NCBI GenBank assembly: GCA_963170055.1 | Contig: CAUJGJ010000444.1 | Span: 2,017,001 to 2,081,000, forward strand | Length of the DNA: 64,000 nucleotides | Source: Halisarca cf. caerulea | Taxonomy: Eukaryota; Porifera; Demospongiae; Chondrillida; Halisarcidae | Direction of reading: 5' to 3' | Part shown: piece after piece, positions 1 through 11,061 of the stretch | How the letters are laid out: every line of letters begins with the position of its first letter | How positions within the stretch are numbered: position 1 is the first letter of the stretch | Program-made: the position numbers and the translations under genes | The notes under the pieces: model-generated | What the model saw: only the letters and a program-made list of their open reading frames with translations | Told to the model about the DNA's origin: nothing | Database searches by the model: none

Positions 1-169
1 CTCAAGTGTTATAGTATCAAGTGTAAGAGCCACGGGAATGTGAAGCAAAGCCAATACGACCAGATGGCCGAAAACTTCTAGGTAATGTGGGAAAATTCTA
101 CTCAAAGACACACAGCACACTAAAAACAAAGTGGATTGAATAATACATAGCTATAGGTATCCACAGCTA

Positions 170-403
<234 letters not shown>

Positions 404-469
404 TTAAGCGCCTATAGCTAGGTAGGACTGGCTAGCGCGACAGATGCGCTTCCAGTCCTCACAATAATA

Positions 470-568
470 TACAGTCCAGCCTGCTGGGCCATCCGCGATA
501 ACCACCCAGTGCCCTTTTTTTCGCACCCCGGCGTTTGTATGTACGTCGGTCACAGCTGGCTGGACTAT
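470..568. mobile_element. Short inverted-repeat element upstream of GFUS
   Basis: About 99 bp bounded by imperfect terminal inverted repeats: ACAGTCCAGCCTGCTG on the left and the complement of CAGCTGGCTGGACTAT on the right. It looks like a small MITE or foldback and sits 76 bp upstream of the fucose-synthase start codon, so it is probably in the promoter or 5' UTR. The rest of 395-839 shows no gene. Confidence 0.5.
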
Positions 569-839
569 CCTCACACAAGCTCACATTATAGATACTCTAA
601 TGCAGTTCAGAGTGTCTATGCTCTAACCATACTCTATAACCTACACTGCGTAGGTATCTGTGCTCACATTGTTTGACAAAAGAATACTTATTCTTCACAT
701 ACTGTGATGTATGATAAAATAAAGCTATACATGACGGTTTAAAAAGTCAGTGCAAAAAATGCTTACTGAATTGAACACTTTCCATGTGGAGCATAATAGT
801 TGAAAAGCCATGCAATGTCTTAAAATGTACTCTAATTTG

Positions 840-2537
840 CTATCGTTTCATCTTATGAACATGCAAATGATACATTCTTCCCAGGATAGGAAGAGCTATG
901 TGCCGCAACAAAAAGTACAGAAATGTTTGAACACTTTCTGTTTTCTCTCCAAATTTGCTCAACCGCAATAGGAGTGCTATGCTAAATGTCAGTGATCCTA
1001 AAGCCAATAGAAGAAGGATTATGAATAGTAGCAATAGCAGTTGGTGTAATGCTCCCTTTGATGATAGTCTGTATTTTTGGTCTTTGATGAAGATTTGATC
1101 AATTGTAAAGAACATGGCTGATACTAGGATTGCAATCATCATTACACACCATATTGTAAGCATAGTGAATCCATGTAAATGTGGATTAGCACTCAGCAGC
1201 AAAACTTGATATGGAGCACACACCATTAATGAAACTGTACTGCCATAAATACTCCAAAGAAATATTATTGCAATGAATTGGTCTTGTTTTTTTCCACAGC
1301 ATCTTGTTACAATACTGAATGCCTTTGGAACAGGCCATTTAATGTGCTGATAATGTAGAAGGGTTACTGTTGCAGACATTATGATAACATATGCTACTAC
1401 TAGTCCACCTCCTCTACAGTTAGCTCCATGAACAGATGTGGTTTCAAATTTATAGCACGTTGATATCAAAATCTTTAATATCATGTACACATGGAAAATG
1501 TGAGAAAGGCTTGCCAGTGACCAAAAAAGGGAAAATTTAGCTTTGCTCTTGCTTAAGTGAAGTTTTTTCAACACTGTTCCTCCGCTAGTGTACAGCAGGA
1601 AGGGTGCAAATAAAGCTATAGTGCATATAAAAGCATAAAATGCAAAAGATGAATATCCAGTTGAGCGTTCACGTTGTGTCATGGAATGATAAAGTCGTTC
1701 ATCAAACTTTTTATACACATGCCTGGAAACATCCAGCTTCATGTAAAGTGCTTGTAGTGACTTTTTGTCAATTGACCACTGTTCTTTCTTGGATATCACT
1801 GATAATATCTGCATGATTTTAAGAATGCTTATAGTGTCACTGTTATTTTGATATAATGCTTATAACTAATGCAAAGTGACACAGAATCTTGTAAAATCTG
1901 TTCTAAACATCTATATTAATTTTATATGATAAGCTCTTTGTCAAATGACTTGAATTCATGCTATGTTAGCAGGTCAAAGGCTAAATTTAATAAGGTACCT
2001 CATTTCACTCACTTGTGTGGTAATGTCTCCTGCAATTGCTGCATGCTTGGGAATCACAGGCAGTTTAATGCATGCTATCCTCGTTGGTAAGTAAAATGGA
2101 GAAGTCTTATTAAGTAGAAAATAATAACTCATTGTTGGTAAATACTCCCCAAACTCTATGAAAACAATGTCTGTGCCTACAGAATAAATGGGTGTAGTTG
2201 TCCACATGTACCACCAAAGACTGTAGTAAGTACTGTTAACTACTGGGTATGTTTTCCATGGATAGATACCAGCTGAGCACTCTTCAGGAAGTTGGTTAGT
2301 ATAATTAACAAAATAAACAATAATAACACTAGACGGTTGTGCCCAATTCACTGGATAGAATGCATTAAGGATTTGTTGGTAATTATCAGGATGAGCTTTG
2401 ATAGCACCAAGTATTTCCACGGGATCATCACACTGTTGGTGTTCCATACATTTTCCACAAACTTGACCAGAAAGAACAAACGGCAACACACTGAAAATCA
2501 ACAATGGATGTCTCCCCAGATAGTTGACAAATTTCAT
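840..2537 (-). CDS. Copy A: type 1 ectodomain plus multi-pass membrane protein, intact
   Basis: Two-exon gene. Exon 1 (2537-2013) encodes 175 residues: a hydrophobic signal peptide (about residues 1-28), a cysteine cluster CGKCMEHQQCDDPVEI, and an extracellular-type domain with N-glycosylation sites NYTN, NSTY and NKTS. It ends at ACACAA|GTGAGT in phase 0. Exon 2 runs from 1808 to 840; the ATGCAG just before it is read as the acceptor, not a start. It gives about 322 residues with a basic juxtamembrane stretch, then six or seven hydrophobic segments and a short basic tail. The total is about 497 residues. The topology suggests a surface receptor or channel-like protein, but I recognise no named family and assign no function. 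It is the best preserved type 1 copy in the window; copies E and F are its close but broken relatives. Confidence 0.75.
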
Positions 2538-3160
2538 GACGATTATTCTTCTAAAGCTTTAGTGGTGGTTGTAAGATGCATTGAGTTCATACAGTATACA
2601 GTGAATTACTTCTCATGGTGTTGAGTTACATTTGAAACTGATCTGTTGTACACTCCCTTTCAAGTTGATCCTCCTCAAAACCTAAATTGTGATATTTTCT
2701 GAAAAATTTCCAGTAGTTCCAGTAGAAGAATTTTGAATGACTGACTTCTAAAACGCAACTCATACATGCACGTACAAGTGCACACTTGTATGCTCCCTAT
2801 ACTGTGCTACTACAGTATAGCTAGGGAGTTACACTTAAATAGCCTGCATGTATCCATAGGCACTGGTACCTCTTGGTATAGAAATGCCTGTGGTTTGAAA
2901 GTCTTTGGTCATGTAAAGGACCTCCTACTCCACTCTACACGGTTCATGATGCTCCCATCATGAACCGTGTAGCTAGTGTCAATCACAGGCAGTTTGAGGA
3001 GGTTGGGGAGGTTGGGGAGGTTGAGGAGACATGCAGAGCATGCTTGTGTTTTCATGGTTGGTCAGGCATCTGTGGCTGCATGGTGGATGTGGTAGTACAC
3101 TTGTAGCAGAGGAAGGATATATATATGTATGTACATATGTATGTATACATTGACAATGGT
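2538..3160. other. 5' flank of copy A with two hairpins, no gene
   Basis: No coding frame is supported here. The stretch is shared with the flank of copy F (46082-46690) and, more weakly, of copy E (37720-38290), so it is the family's common upstream region. It contains an imperfect hairpin around 2790-2832 (CTCCCTATACTG pairing with CAGTATAGCTAGGGAG) and a perfect one at 2935-2972. Confidence 0.6.
2935..2972. repeat. Perfect 17-bp hairpin upstream of copy A
   Basis: CTACACGGTTCATGATG, a CTCC loop, then the exact complement CATCATGAACCGTGTAG. The equivalent hairpin in the duplicated block, at 46475-46518, has a 20-bp perfect stem and loop CTCA. Confidence 0.85.
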
Positions 3161-3164
3161 ATGA

Positions 3165-4370
3165 TTGCATGGTGGTGAGCGACAGGTAGTAGTGAAGGAT
3201 GTGGCAATGTTTGAAGAAGAGGTTGCATCCTTGGGTCTGAGAGTTAACTGCTCAAAGAGGGAATTGGTATGTCTGTCCTCTGATGCCATTGATTTGTTTC
3301 CCACCAGAAGGTATGTTCCCCCAAATGGGGCTAACCTCCTTCATTCCCCAATAGAGGTGCCGAAGAAAGTATTGACTCTGCCATCTGTGAGAATGGTCAG
3401 TTTCTGAGTGTAATAAGAGAGAGGCTACAACACTTCCAGACATGATGTGCCGCTCAATCCTGTTTAGGAATGCATTGGCCATACCTAAGCTGTTGTACCT
3501 GTTGCAAACAGCACCTTGTTTCTCCTCGATCATCAGGCCTTTGGGAATTTGATCAGCATCTGCATTCTACCCTGTCATCAGTGAATTTTTATGTGGACCT
3601 ATCATCTGATAAGGCTTAGCTATAGGCAACTCTGCCTGTAAGCCACGGCAGTATTGGAATATGGTGGGCAGGTATATGCTTGCACCTTCAGTCTATTCCA
3701 CATCTGCTGCTAGTTATCAAGACTTCATGCTCTAGTTAGTGCCTGCACTCAGCCCTCCATCCATTAGGCTTCATAGCTATGTGCCAATTATATATAAGCT
3801 GGAGTTCTCAGAAGAGAAGAGGTCATGCAAGATAGATTGCATGGGGCAGATCCATGATTAAAGGATGCTTCAGGAGTCTCCTTTCCTCTGTATAGGATTA
3901 CAGAAACTGGCCAGCTAGGCTCCTGGCGTCCACTTGCAAGGAATTTAGGTTGTGGCTACAGGCACCCGCCTCTCTTCACTTGGCCTTAGAATGGATGATG
4001 ATGTCATTCGATCGTGTACTGCCACAAGTCTGCAACTTGGGTACCACTTTGCATCCCTCATCGCTGCCAGCATTGTGGAAGCTGGTCATGTTGATGAGCT
4101 ACAGCAACTCATGTTCTGAGTTGCAGAAAGAGACAAGGACATGCACCAGCCTCACCATGTAGCTTTCAATGAGCTCCTCAGGGCTGCAGGCAAGCCCCTG
4201 GCCTGGGATGTCACCTGCAGAGACACCTTTACACAAACATATCTGTGCAATGTTCAAGTGTAGATCCAGGCACAATTGGAAGCATGCAGAAATCAAAAAT
4301 GCCAACACTATTTTAGCACTCATATAAAACTACACCTTTGTGCCAATGGCAATTGAAACAGCTGAACTGC
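3165..4370 (+). pseudogene. Decayed non-LTR reverse transcriptase, C-terminal part
   Basis: Conceptual frames on the plus strand give RT-tail segments: FEEEVASLGLRVNCSKREL near 3210-3260, then VIRERLQHF, a region like the LPV..GGIGIR segment near 3630-3670, a (L)ALEWMMMSFDRVLPQVCNLG block near 3980, and finally AEIKNANTILAL near 4280-4320 followed by a YTFVP-like tail. These are the conserved order of the C-terminal half of a LINE polyprotein. Frameshifts and stops are scattered throughout. The second copy (46690-51260) keeps about 95 bp around 50955-51055 that are missing here near 4175, so this copy has suffered a deletion. The single TAACCTC at 3332-3338 is the empty target site of the LINE found in the other copy. 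Confidence 0.65.
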
Positions 4371-4399
4371 ACCAGAAGCAAAGTCGCTTTTAACTTAAC

Positions 4400-5200
4400 A
4401 AAATTTATACACATGCACGCATGTATACTTGCATGCATATCACACTCCTGCATGCATGAACACACACATGAATGCATATGCATGCACCCATACTGTACAT
4501 GGACTCTTTTGCAAATAATACAGTAAATTACTACATTCAAATCAGCAGAAATTTCCACTACATGGACTTTACACAGCACATATGTACAATACGCATGAAA
4601 CAAGATAAATATATACTGTATAAAAAGGATGCTCACTTATGCAAATGACATAATAAGTATTGTTGTGAAAACTGCCAGTTCATCTTAACTAGGGACATGT
4701 GAGTTCCCCCCAAGAAAGTATCTCATTCTTAAAGTATTCTTTTTCTTCAATAGCCTAAGGATGCATGAAAATTGCTGTCTATCCAGATTATAGATGGTTC
4801 TCATACTGTACATATGAGTGGTTTTGTTATTTATGATGGCCAGATACACAAAAATCTGACATACTCCAATGACATATGTACACAGGCTAGGCAATCACGT
4901 ATTGATAGTGGACAGCTGTAAGCACTGGCATGTTAAGTTGTTAAATTATAATGCCCATTTTAAATTATTATAATATTCACGTATTTTCATATATACAATT
5001 TCAATGTACCATATTTATGCATATAGTATTAGTTTCGTCTCTAAAATTTTTAAACATGCAATTGTGATTAGAAAAGGTGGTGGTGTTGGATGGATACATA
5101 GATATTACAATACACACAGTCATATGTAGTGTCATAATATACCAACCTCCAATTAATGTAATTATTTTCTGCTAATAACTGTTCTTATTGTTGTGCTCAT
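4400..5200. other. 3' flank of copy B, no gene seen
   Basis: Short TGCAT-rich runs (about 4405-4490) and AT-rich sequence. It is nearly identical to 51270-52075, downstream of copy G. No open frame here has coding character. Confidence 0.6.
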
Positions 5201-5204
5201 GCAT

Positions 5205-6672
5205 GAATCAGTTTATCCAACACTTCTTCACTTTTTGCCTTCAGATTTTTCATGATTACTTTTAGAATCCACACTCCTGTTGGCATGAATACATGCTGCA
5301 ATATGAATCTCACAAATGTGGAAACACTTGAGTCTTCTCTCTATATTTACTCAAATGAAGTATTAGGGCAATGCTTAACACCTGTGATCCGAGTCCTAAG
5401 GTAAGTAATACCATACATAAGCAATAATACCACAAACTGCCTGAATGCTTGTTTTGGTGTGATTTTGTATTCCTTGTCTGCAATGAAGACTTGATCAATT
5501 GTAAATGGAATGGCTACCACTACAATACATCCAAGCATTACACACCATACTGTGATGATGGTGAATCCATAGAAATGAGGATTAATACTCACTATCACCA
5601 ACTGAAACGGCATACATCCCACAAGGCCTGCCACACTAACATAGATTACCCAAAGAGATCGAAATTGCTTTTAGTATTCTTTTCTCTCTTCCTTTGTACT
5701 TTATGAAAAGACTCTATGTTCTTGGATTTGGCAAAAACAAGTATTGACTATGATTATAGGCTACAATAAATATTGTGAGTAGTAAATAAGATAGAAGAAA
5801 GCAAACTGCCATTACATTTACTGCCACACTAGTTTTTATTCTACGTGGATGGCATGCAACCAACAGTAATTTAATTGTCATATACACAATGAAGATGAGT
5901 GCCAAGCTAACTGCACTCCAGAAGAATGGCACTTTCACTTTGCTTTTGCTGCGTTGCATGAGCTTCAACACATGTTCTCCTACATAGTGCAGTGCCAAAG
6001 GATATAAAACTCCTAAAATGCCCAAAAAATTTATGATCGAAGGCATTTTCAGGATGTTGCCAGAGAGGAGGGGCAAAGTTATCACTCTTATTGATGTCCT
6101 TTAATAGCATTTTTTTCTCCATTCTGATGTCATTTCTTGGAATGCCCATTTCAAGTGGTGAAGCGAACATTGATGATTCTTGTTTAGCACTGTGGAACAC
6201 AGATGCTATCTACATTTTCATAGGCAATAGGTAGCAATTGTAAAATGATATATAGTAACTTGGAGCATGATACAATCATAATGTACAATAGGTTTGAAGA
6301 ATGCATCATTGCATGGTGATTTGATAGTACTTACTGTATATATATATATATGTACCTGAATTTGTGACATCAATTGCTGTCCTCCAATAGATGCTTATCA
6401 TAACATTTCCCAAGTCAAATGGTGTCTTAATACAAGCAAGCTGTGTTGGCAAGTAGAAGGGAGATGTTACATTGAATGCCAGGTAGTAACTTTCGATGGG
6501 TAAATATTCTCCAAATTCAATCAGACACATTTCCATTCCCACCATGTACATAGGTGTTGTAGTCCAATAGTACCAAGCTATACTATTAGAGTTGATCACC
6601 GGATATGTCTTCCATGGATGTCCCTTTTGAACACTTTTGAGGAAACACGTTATAGTGTAGTGTGCAATTTCC
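5205..6672 (-). pseudogene. Copy B: type 2 membrane-family gene, broken
   Basis: Close relative of copy G. Exon 2 (about 6217-5205) retains the acceptor and the start [17 protein letters not shown] segment, but the frame is broken at least three times: a short insertion near 6030 (between ENAF and INFLGI), a break near 5665-5710 and another near 5400. Exon 1 (donor at about 6355) has an extra A near its donor and stops resembling the family beyond about 6672, so the signal peptide and the cysteine cluster are gone. The intron keeps its length and a TA run as in G. It cannot encode the full protein. Confidence 0.8.
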
Positions 6673-6779
6673 TAATAAAAATAGCATACCATTATACATA
6701 TACATATATGTATACATATACCCGCATTGTGTTTATAGGTTAAAATGCTTATATATACATATATATATATAGCATCTGA

Positions 6780-8530
6780 TTAGTCAATGTTCTGCATCTT
6801 TGATTTTGTTGGTATTACAGAATCGGAAGATCCTGCTTTCTCTCGGTTCTCCTCTCCATTGTCCTGACTCAATCCTCAGCCCAATTGTACCACCTCTAAT
6901 CATTGCCATCACTCGTCCCAAGCGTCTGCTCCCAACATGCACACAAGTGGACTCCTGTCCATTTCTCACCAAGCATGGAATGACATTCAACTTCGGGTTT
7001 TGGAGTGTTTGAGCATGTACATCTTCTGATACCACCCTTCAGGCTGAGCTAGTTAGCATCTCCTTAACTTTGTGACCCGACATTCCTGAGACATCTGTCA
7101 TAGATACATCTGTCCATCCAACCTCAAGTAAGCATTGCTTCAAGCAGTCCACCCATGTACCAGATATATCTGTGGCTGCTTCCAAAACAGCCATCTTAGT
7201 ATGTTGCTCATAGCTGGGTTGACTTGTGATTATACAGCTCTTTGCCAGAAATGCATGCATCTAAGCTTTGCCAACCATGTAACTTGGAGTATCCCCATTT
7301 CGTAATGCAAAGCACATCTCGGATGACGTCTTCCAATGCCTAGAAATATGCGGTAAGTCCAAAGTTGCACCTGTTCAATATATGGCCTCGATCTATAGTT
7401 CTGAGCACAGCCCCAAACTTCTCAACCATACAGTAGAACAGAGTCAACCAGAGCCTGCATCAACTTCAGAAAAGTTCCACCTTTAATTTCACTAATGGAT
7501 GTTCTACAGTAGGTCAGCCATTCACAAAATGCCCTTCTTCCTGCTTCCTCTTGTGCTCTGATCATCTGCTTCATATCCAAAGACTTATCAATTACGCATC
7601 CCAGATACTTATATGAATACACAACCTTCACTTTTTCACTTCCTATTCTGAAAGACCCCTTGGTTTTCCTCATTCCCCTCCTCCTTATATGTAGGATGGC
7701 ACATTTGTCTGCATTCACAGCAATAGAGTTAATTCGGCATCAGCTATTTAACTCTTCCAAACTAGCTCGTGGTCTTTCCTCATTGTCTGCTGCTAGAGCC
7801 AAATCATCTGCAAACATTAACTATGGAACTGTTGTCCCACTGCCGCAGCTGATACCAGCTCCTTTGTTCTTTTGTGTCTCAATTAAATTGTTCACAAACA
7901 AACAGAACAATAGGGGAGACAACACAACCTTGCCGTACTCGATCCTGTAGATACTAAGAAGGACTCAATCAAAACATCATCAAGCCTAACCTGACAGGTG
8001 TTATTTTTATACATCTGCTGTACAAACCTAACCATTCACTTCACTACCTTCACCATTCGCTTCACTTCAAACCCAGGCTCTCTAAACAAGACCACAGCTT
8101 CCTTCTATCCACGCTATTGAATACTTTCTGAAAATCAATGAATGCGGACAACATACCATTCCTCCCTTGCTTGGCACAGGTCTGGCCCAGCAGCAGAATA
8201 GTGATATCACTTGGTCCATACAGCTGCAGCCTTTTCTGAAGCCGCCCTGCTCTTCTGCAATCCAGCCTCTGTTCTCCACCATATATTAGTGACAGGCATC
8301 TTTTCAGAATCAATTGAGCACATACTGCAGTCTTACTTACAACATATAGCAAGGAAATGCCACAAAAATCGTTAGGACTATATAGCTACAGTACTTCTCC
8401 TCTGCACTTATGTTTTGTTATGGGGACAATGATGGACTTACACCACTCCTTTGGAACCATCTGACCTTTCCAACAGCAGTTAAACAGATCTACCCACAAG
8501 TCAACAAGACAATGATTATAAAGTTTGCAT
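6780..8530 (-). pseudogene. Decayed LINE reverse transcriptase
   Basis: Read on the minus strand from 8530, the remnant gives, in order, WFQRSGV/WCKSIIVP (RT0-RT1 region), NDFCGISLL, EEQGGFRKGCSCMDQ, SAFIDFQKVFNSVDRRKLW (RT motif A), then NADKCAILHI and YKYLGCVID near 7620-7720, and a tail with RLGRVMAMIRG and a Cys-x-x-Asn segment near 6790-6960. These match the motif order of an RTE/Jockey-type RT from its N-terminal RT motifs to the C-terminal zinc-knuckle-like end. Frame changes and stops interrupt it at many points. No ends or target-site duplication could be fixed. Confidence 0.7.
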
Positions 8531-9110
8531 GGTTAAAAATGTTGTATCAACAGATAAGGTGATAGTTTAAGAGTGATCAGTGAATGAAAACAATTTAAAC
8601 AGTAGTAACTTTGGGGGCAATAATTGTCCTTGCATGTCTATGAAATATGCTTGGTCATTGGTGTGTGAAAAGAGAATCTGATACTTTGATGCGAAAAATT
8701 ATAAGGTACGTACTCTTTCAAGAAGAGTTTTTCATGTAGTTTTGTGAGCATAGTTTTGGATGTTGTTTGGAAGATAACAAGATGCACAGACAAAACTAAT
8801 TGCCTTCTGGCCAAGGGAAATATGTAAAGGTGGAAGATTTAATCCAGATTATGGTTCAGTATACAAGTGGTTTTGGGATTTAATGGACTCAGATATGATC
8901 TCTAATGACACATATATACACAGGTAATCATTGATACAAGTGTATTTTAAAGCTGTCCCATATGCATTTTACATGGTGACATATTATTAAGTTGATGCAT
9001 GCAATATTAATAAGAAATCACATAATATTTTCATTTATCATGTAATACAATTTCAATGTATAATTCTTCCTGCAAGATTAATAATGAAGAATTGATGTAT
9101 GGTATAGATA
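8531..9110. other. No gene seen
   Basis: AT-rich sequence with no supported coding frame, RNA gene or clear repeat. Confidence 0.5.
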
Positions 9111-9114
9111 TAGG

Positions 9115-9400
9115 ACTAGGCAGGCATATGACTAGATGGGTGCAGGGATGTTAGTCATAGTGCTAGATGGGCACATGGCTGGATATGCCACAGTCAGATT
9201 GGGTTGCACATTCAATCTAGCATCACATTACCAATGATTAGGTGATGGATTGAATGTGTATATAACCCAATCCGACTATGGCATATCTAGCTAGCCCTGT
9301 ACCTCACATCCCTGTAGATTTGCCTTTTACCCATCTAGCCTTATGCCTCACATCCCTGTACCCATCTATCCCTATGCCCACCTAGTCCTATACCTATCTA
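9115..9400. repeat. Foldback built of a GGGCTAGATGGGCATA-like minisatellite
   Basis: Left half has variants of CTAGATGGGCACAT and ends in TATGCCACAGTCAGATTGGG. The right half is the inverted counterpart, CCCAATCCGACTATGGCATA, followed by repeated CCCATCTAGCC / CCTCACATCCCTGTA. The same word family occurs at 35870-36000 in one orientation only. Confidence 0.6.
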
Positions 9401-9653
9401 GCTCATCCTTGTTTCCATTGATTTTTTTTCAGCAACATGCACTTCTGACCTCACTAATATCAATCCTACATCTCTTTTCCACTTTTAACTGGTTTTTATA
9501 CACCCTTTCGAGATTATACTTTCCAAATTCCAAATTATACTCTCCAAATTATATACATATACTCCCCAAACTTTTGGAATTAAGATATCTCAAAAAATTA
9601 AATGTAGAAATATCTTAATGAAACATGTTGGAAATTTTATACTCTCCAAATTA

Positions 9654-9824
9654 CAGTGGAATCTCCGACAAACTTTTTGTCCTTCGCAAGGAGACTGTCC
9701 TCTTTGGGAGATTAAAAATATATTGGAACTACGTATAGGGAGGAAAGCTCTTAGGACCTCCAGCTGTGTCCTTTGTTGAGAGATTGTCCTTATTTGGGAG
9801 CATCCATTATCGGAGATTCCACTG
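9654..9824. mobile_element. Tigger/pogo-like MITE
   Basis: 171 bp with terminal inverted repeats CAGTGGAATCTCCGA and TCGGAGATTCCACTG, flanked by TA on both sides. TA duplication and a CAGT-starting terminus are typical of pogo-type elements. A single related end, CAGTGGAATCTCGGC, lies at 10023. Confidence 0.75.
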
Positions 9825-11061
9825 TATAACTTTTGGAAGATCTTGTGTCTCATAATTCTTTTCAAAATGTTAAAGTTACAAATTTAACTTTACAGCTTTA
9901 ATGTAGAATGATCTTAGTGAAACATTACTGGAAGTTTTGTATGTGCATGCATGTGCATGCAAGTTTTGTATGTGTATGTTCTAAACTAACCCTAATCCCT
10001 AACTCAATCTGACACTTGACACAGTGGAATCTCGGCACAATTTGACAGTTTGTATGCAGCAAACAGTGCTCAGTGAGTGTACGTACTCGGGCAATGGTTG
10101 GACTAGTGAAAATGCCAAATTTTGGAGTTATCGCCCAAGACTGATGCGAAGCCTATGTTGCAGGCGATGACCCAGATATATATTATGCGAGTGAACCGTC
10201 ATATAACTAACTTCTATCCCATGCAAATTAAATTTCATTTTGTAGGCTTCATTGGCAATAATTGATATTATTAACACCAAATTGATTTTATTCAAACCCT
10301 GGTAGTTAATACCTGGGTAATAACTACACCATACATGCCCAGTTTTTAATTTCCTTTGATCCATCCAATTTAAACTGGGATCAGTATATATATTATAGAT
10401 GTAGGGATTAAGGCATGTTTGGGTATTATATATGCGTGCATTGTGTTTGCATGCATGCAGATATTAAATTTTGAGCATTACAGTCTCATGCAATATATTA
10501 CACATTTGTGCATTTATATATAAGGTAATTGTATTATGCACTCACATAGCATTGGTTATATCTTCCGTCCAGATGTCCAACAGTTACTGCTTGCATAACA
10601 GTGCACAACAGTCTATCCTGTTACACAACCAGAATATTACGGCAAGATTGAAGCCATTCTATCTGAGATAGAAGCCCTATACAGAGCAGCAGTAAAACTA
10701 TAACCTCTATATGTATAGCATGGGCCGTGTAGCACAATGATCATGACTTAATTAGAAGTATTTGAGATTAGATTTTTGTGGAGCGAGCAAAGTGAGCGGA
10801 GCCTAACCAGCTATGAGTGAACAACCAGCATCCGGTTAGCCAACTGGAAAGTTAGCCAACGGGTCGGAACATAATATAATATTACATCCAAGTCAACAAT
10901 ATATGTAATATAATAGCATTATCATAAAAAATTATAAAACTCATTCTAAAGTGGATACATGTAAACTGTACAATCAATCATTATTTTCATCTTAAACAAT
11001 GTATATTGGAATCGTACAATCTGTTATTCTAAGTATGTATTTACTAAGTAAGTTGTTTTTA
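9825..11061. other. Intergenic, no gene seen
   Basis: Contains an isolated MITE-like end near 10023 and otherwise unremarkable AT-rich sequence up to the stop codon of the ankyrin gene. No coding frame is convincing. Confidence 0.5.
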
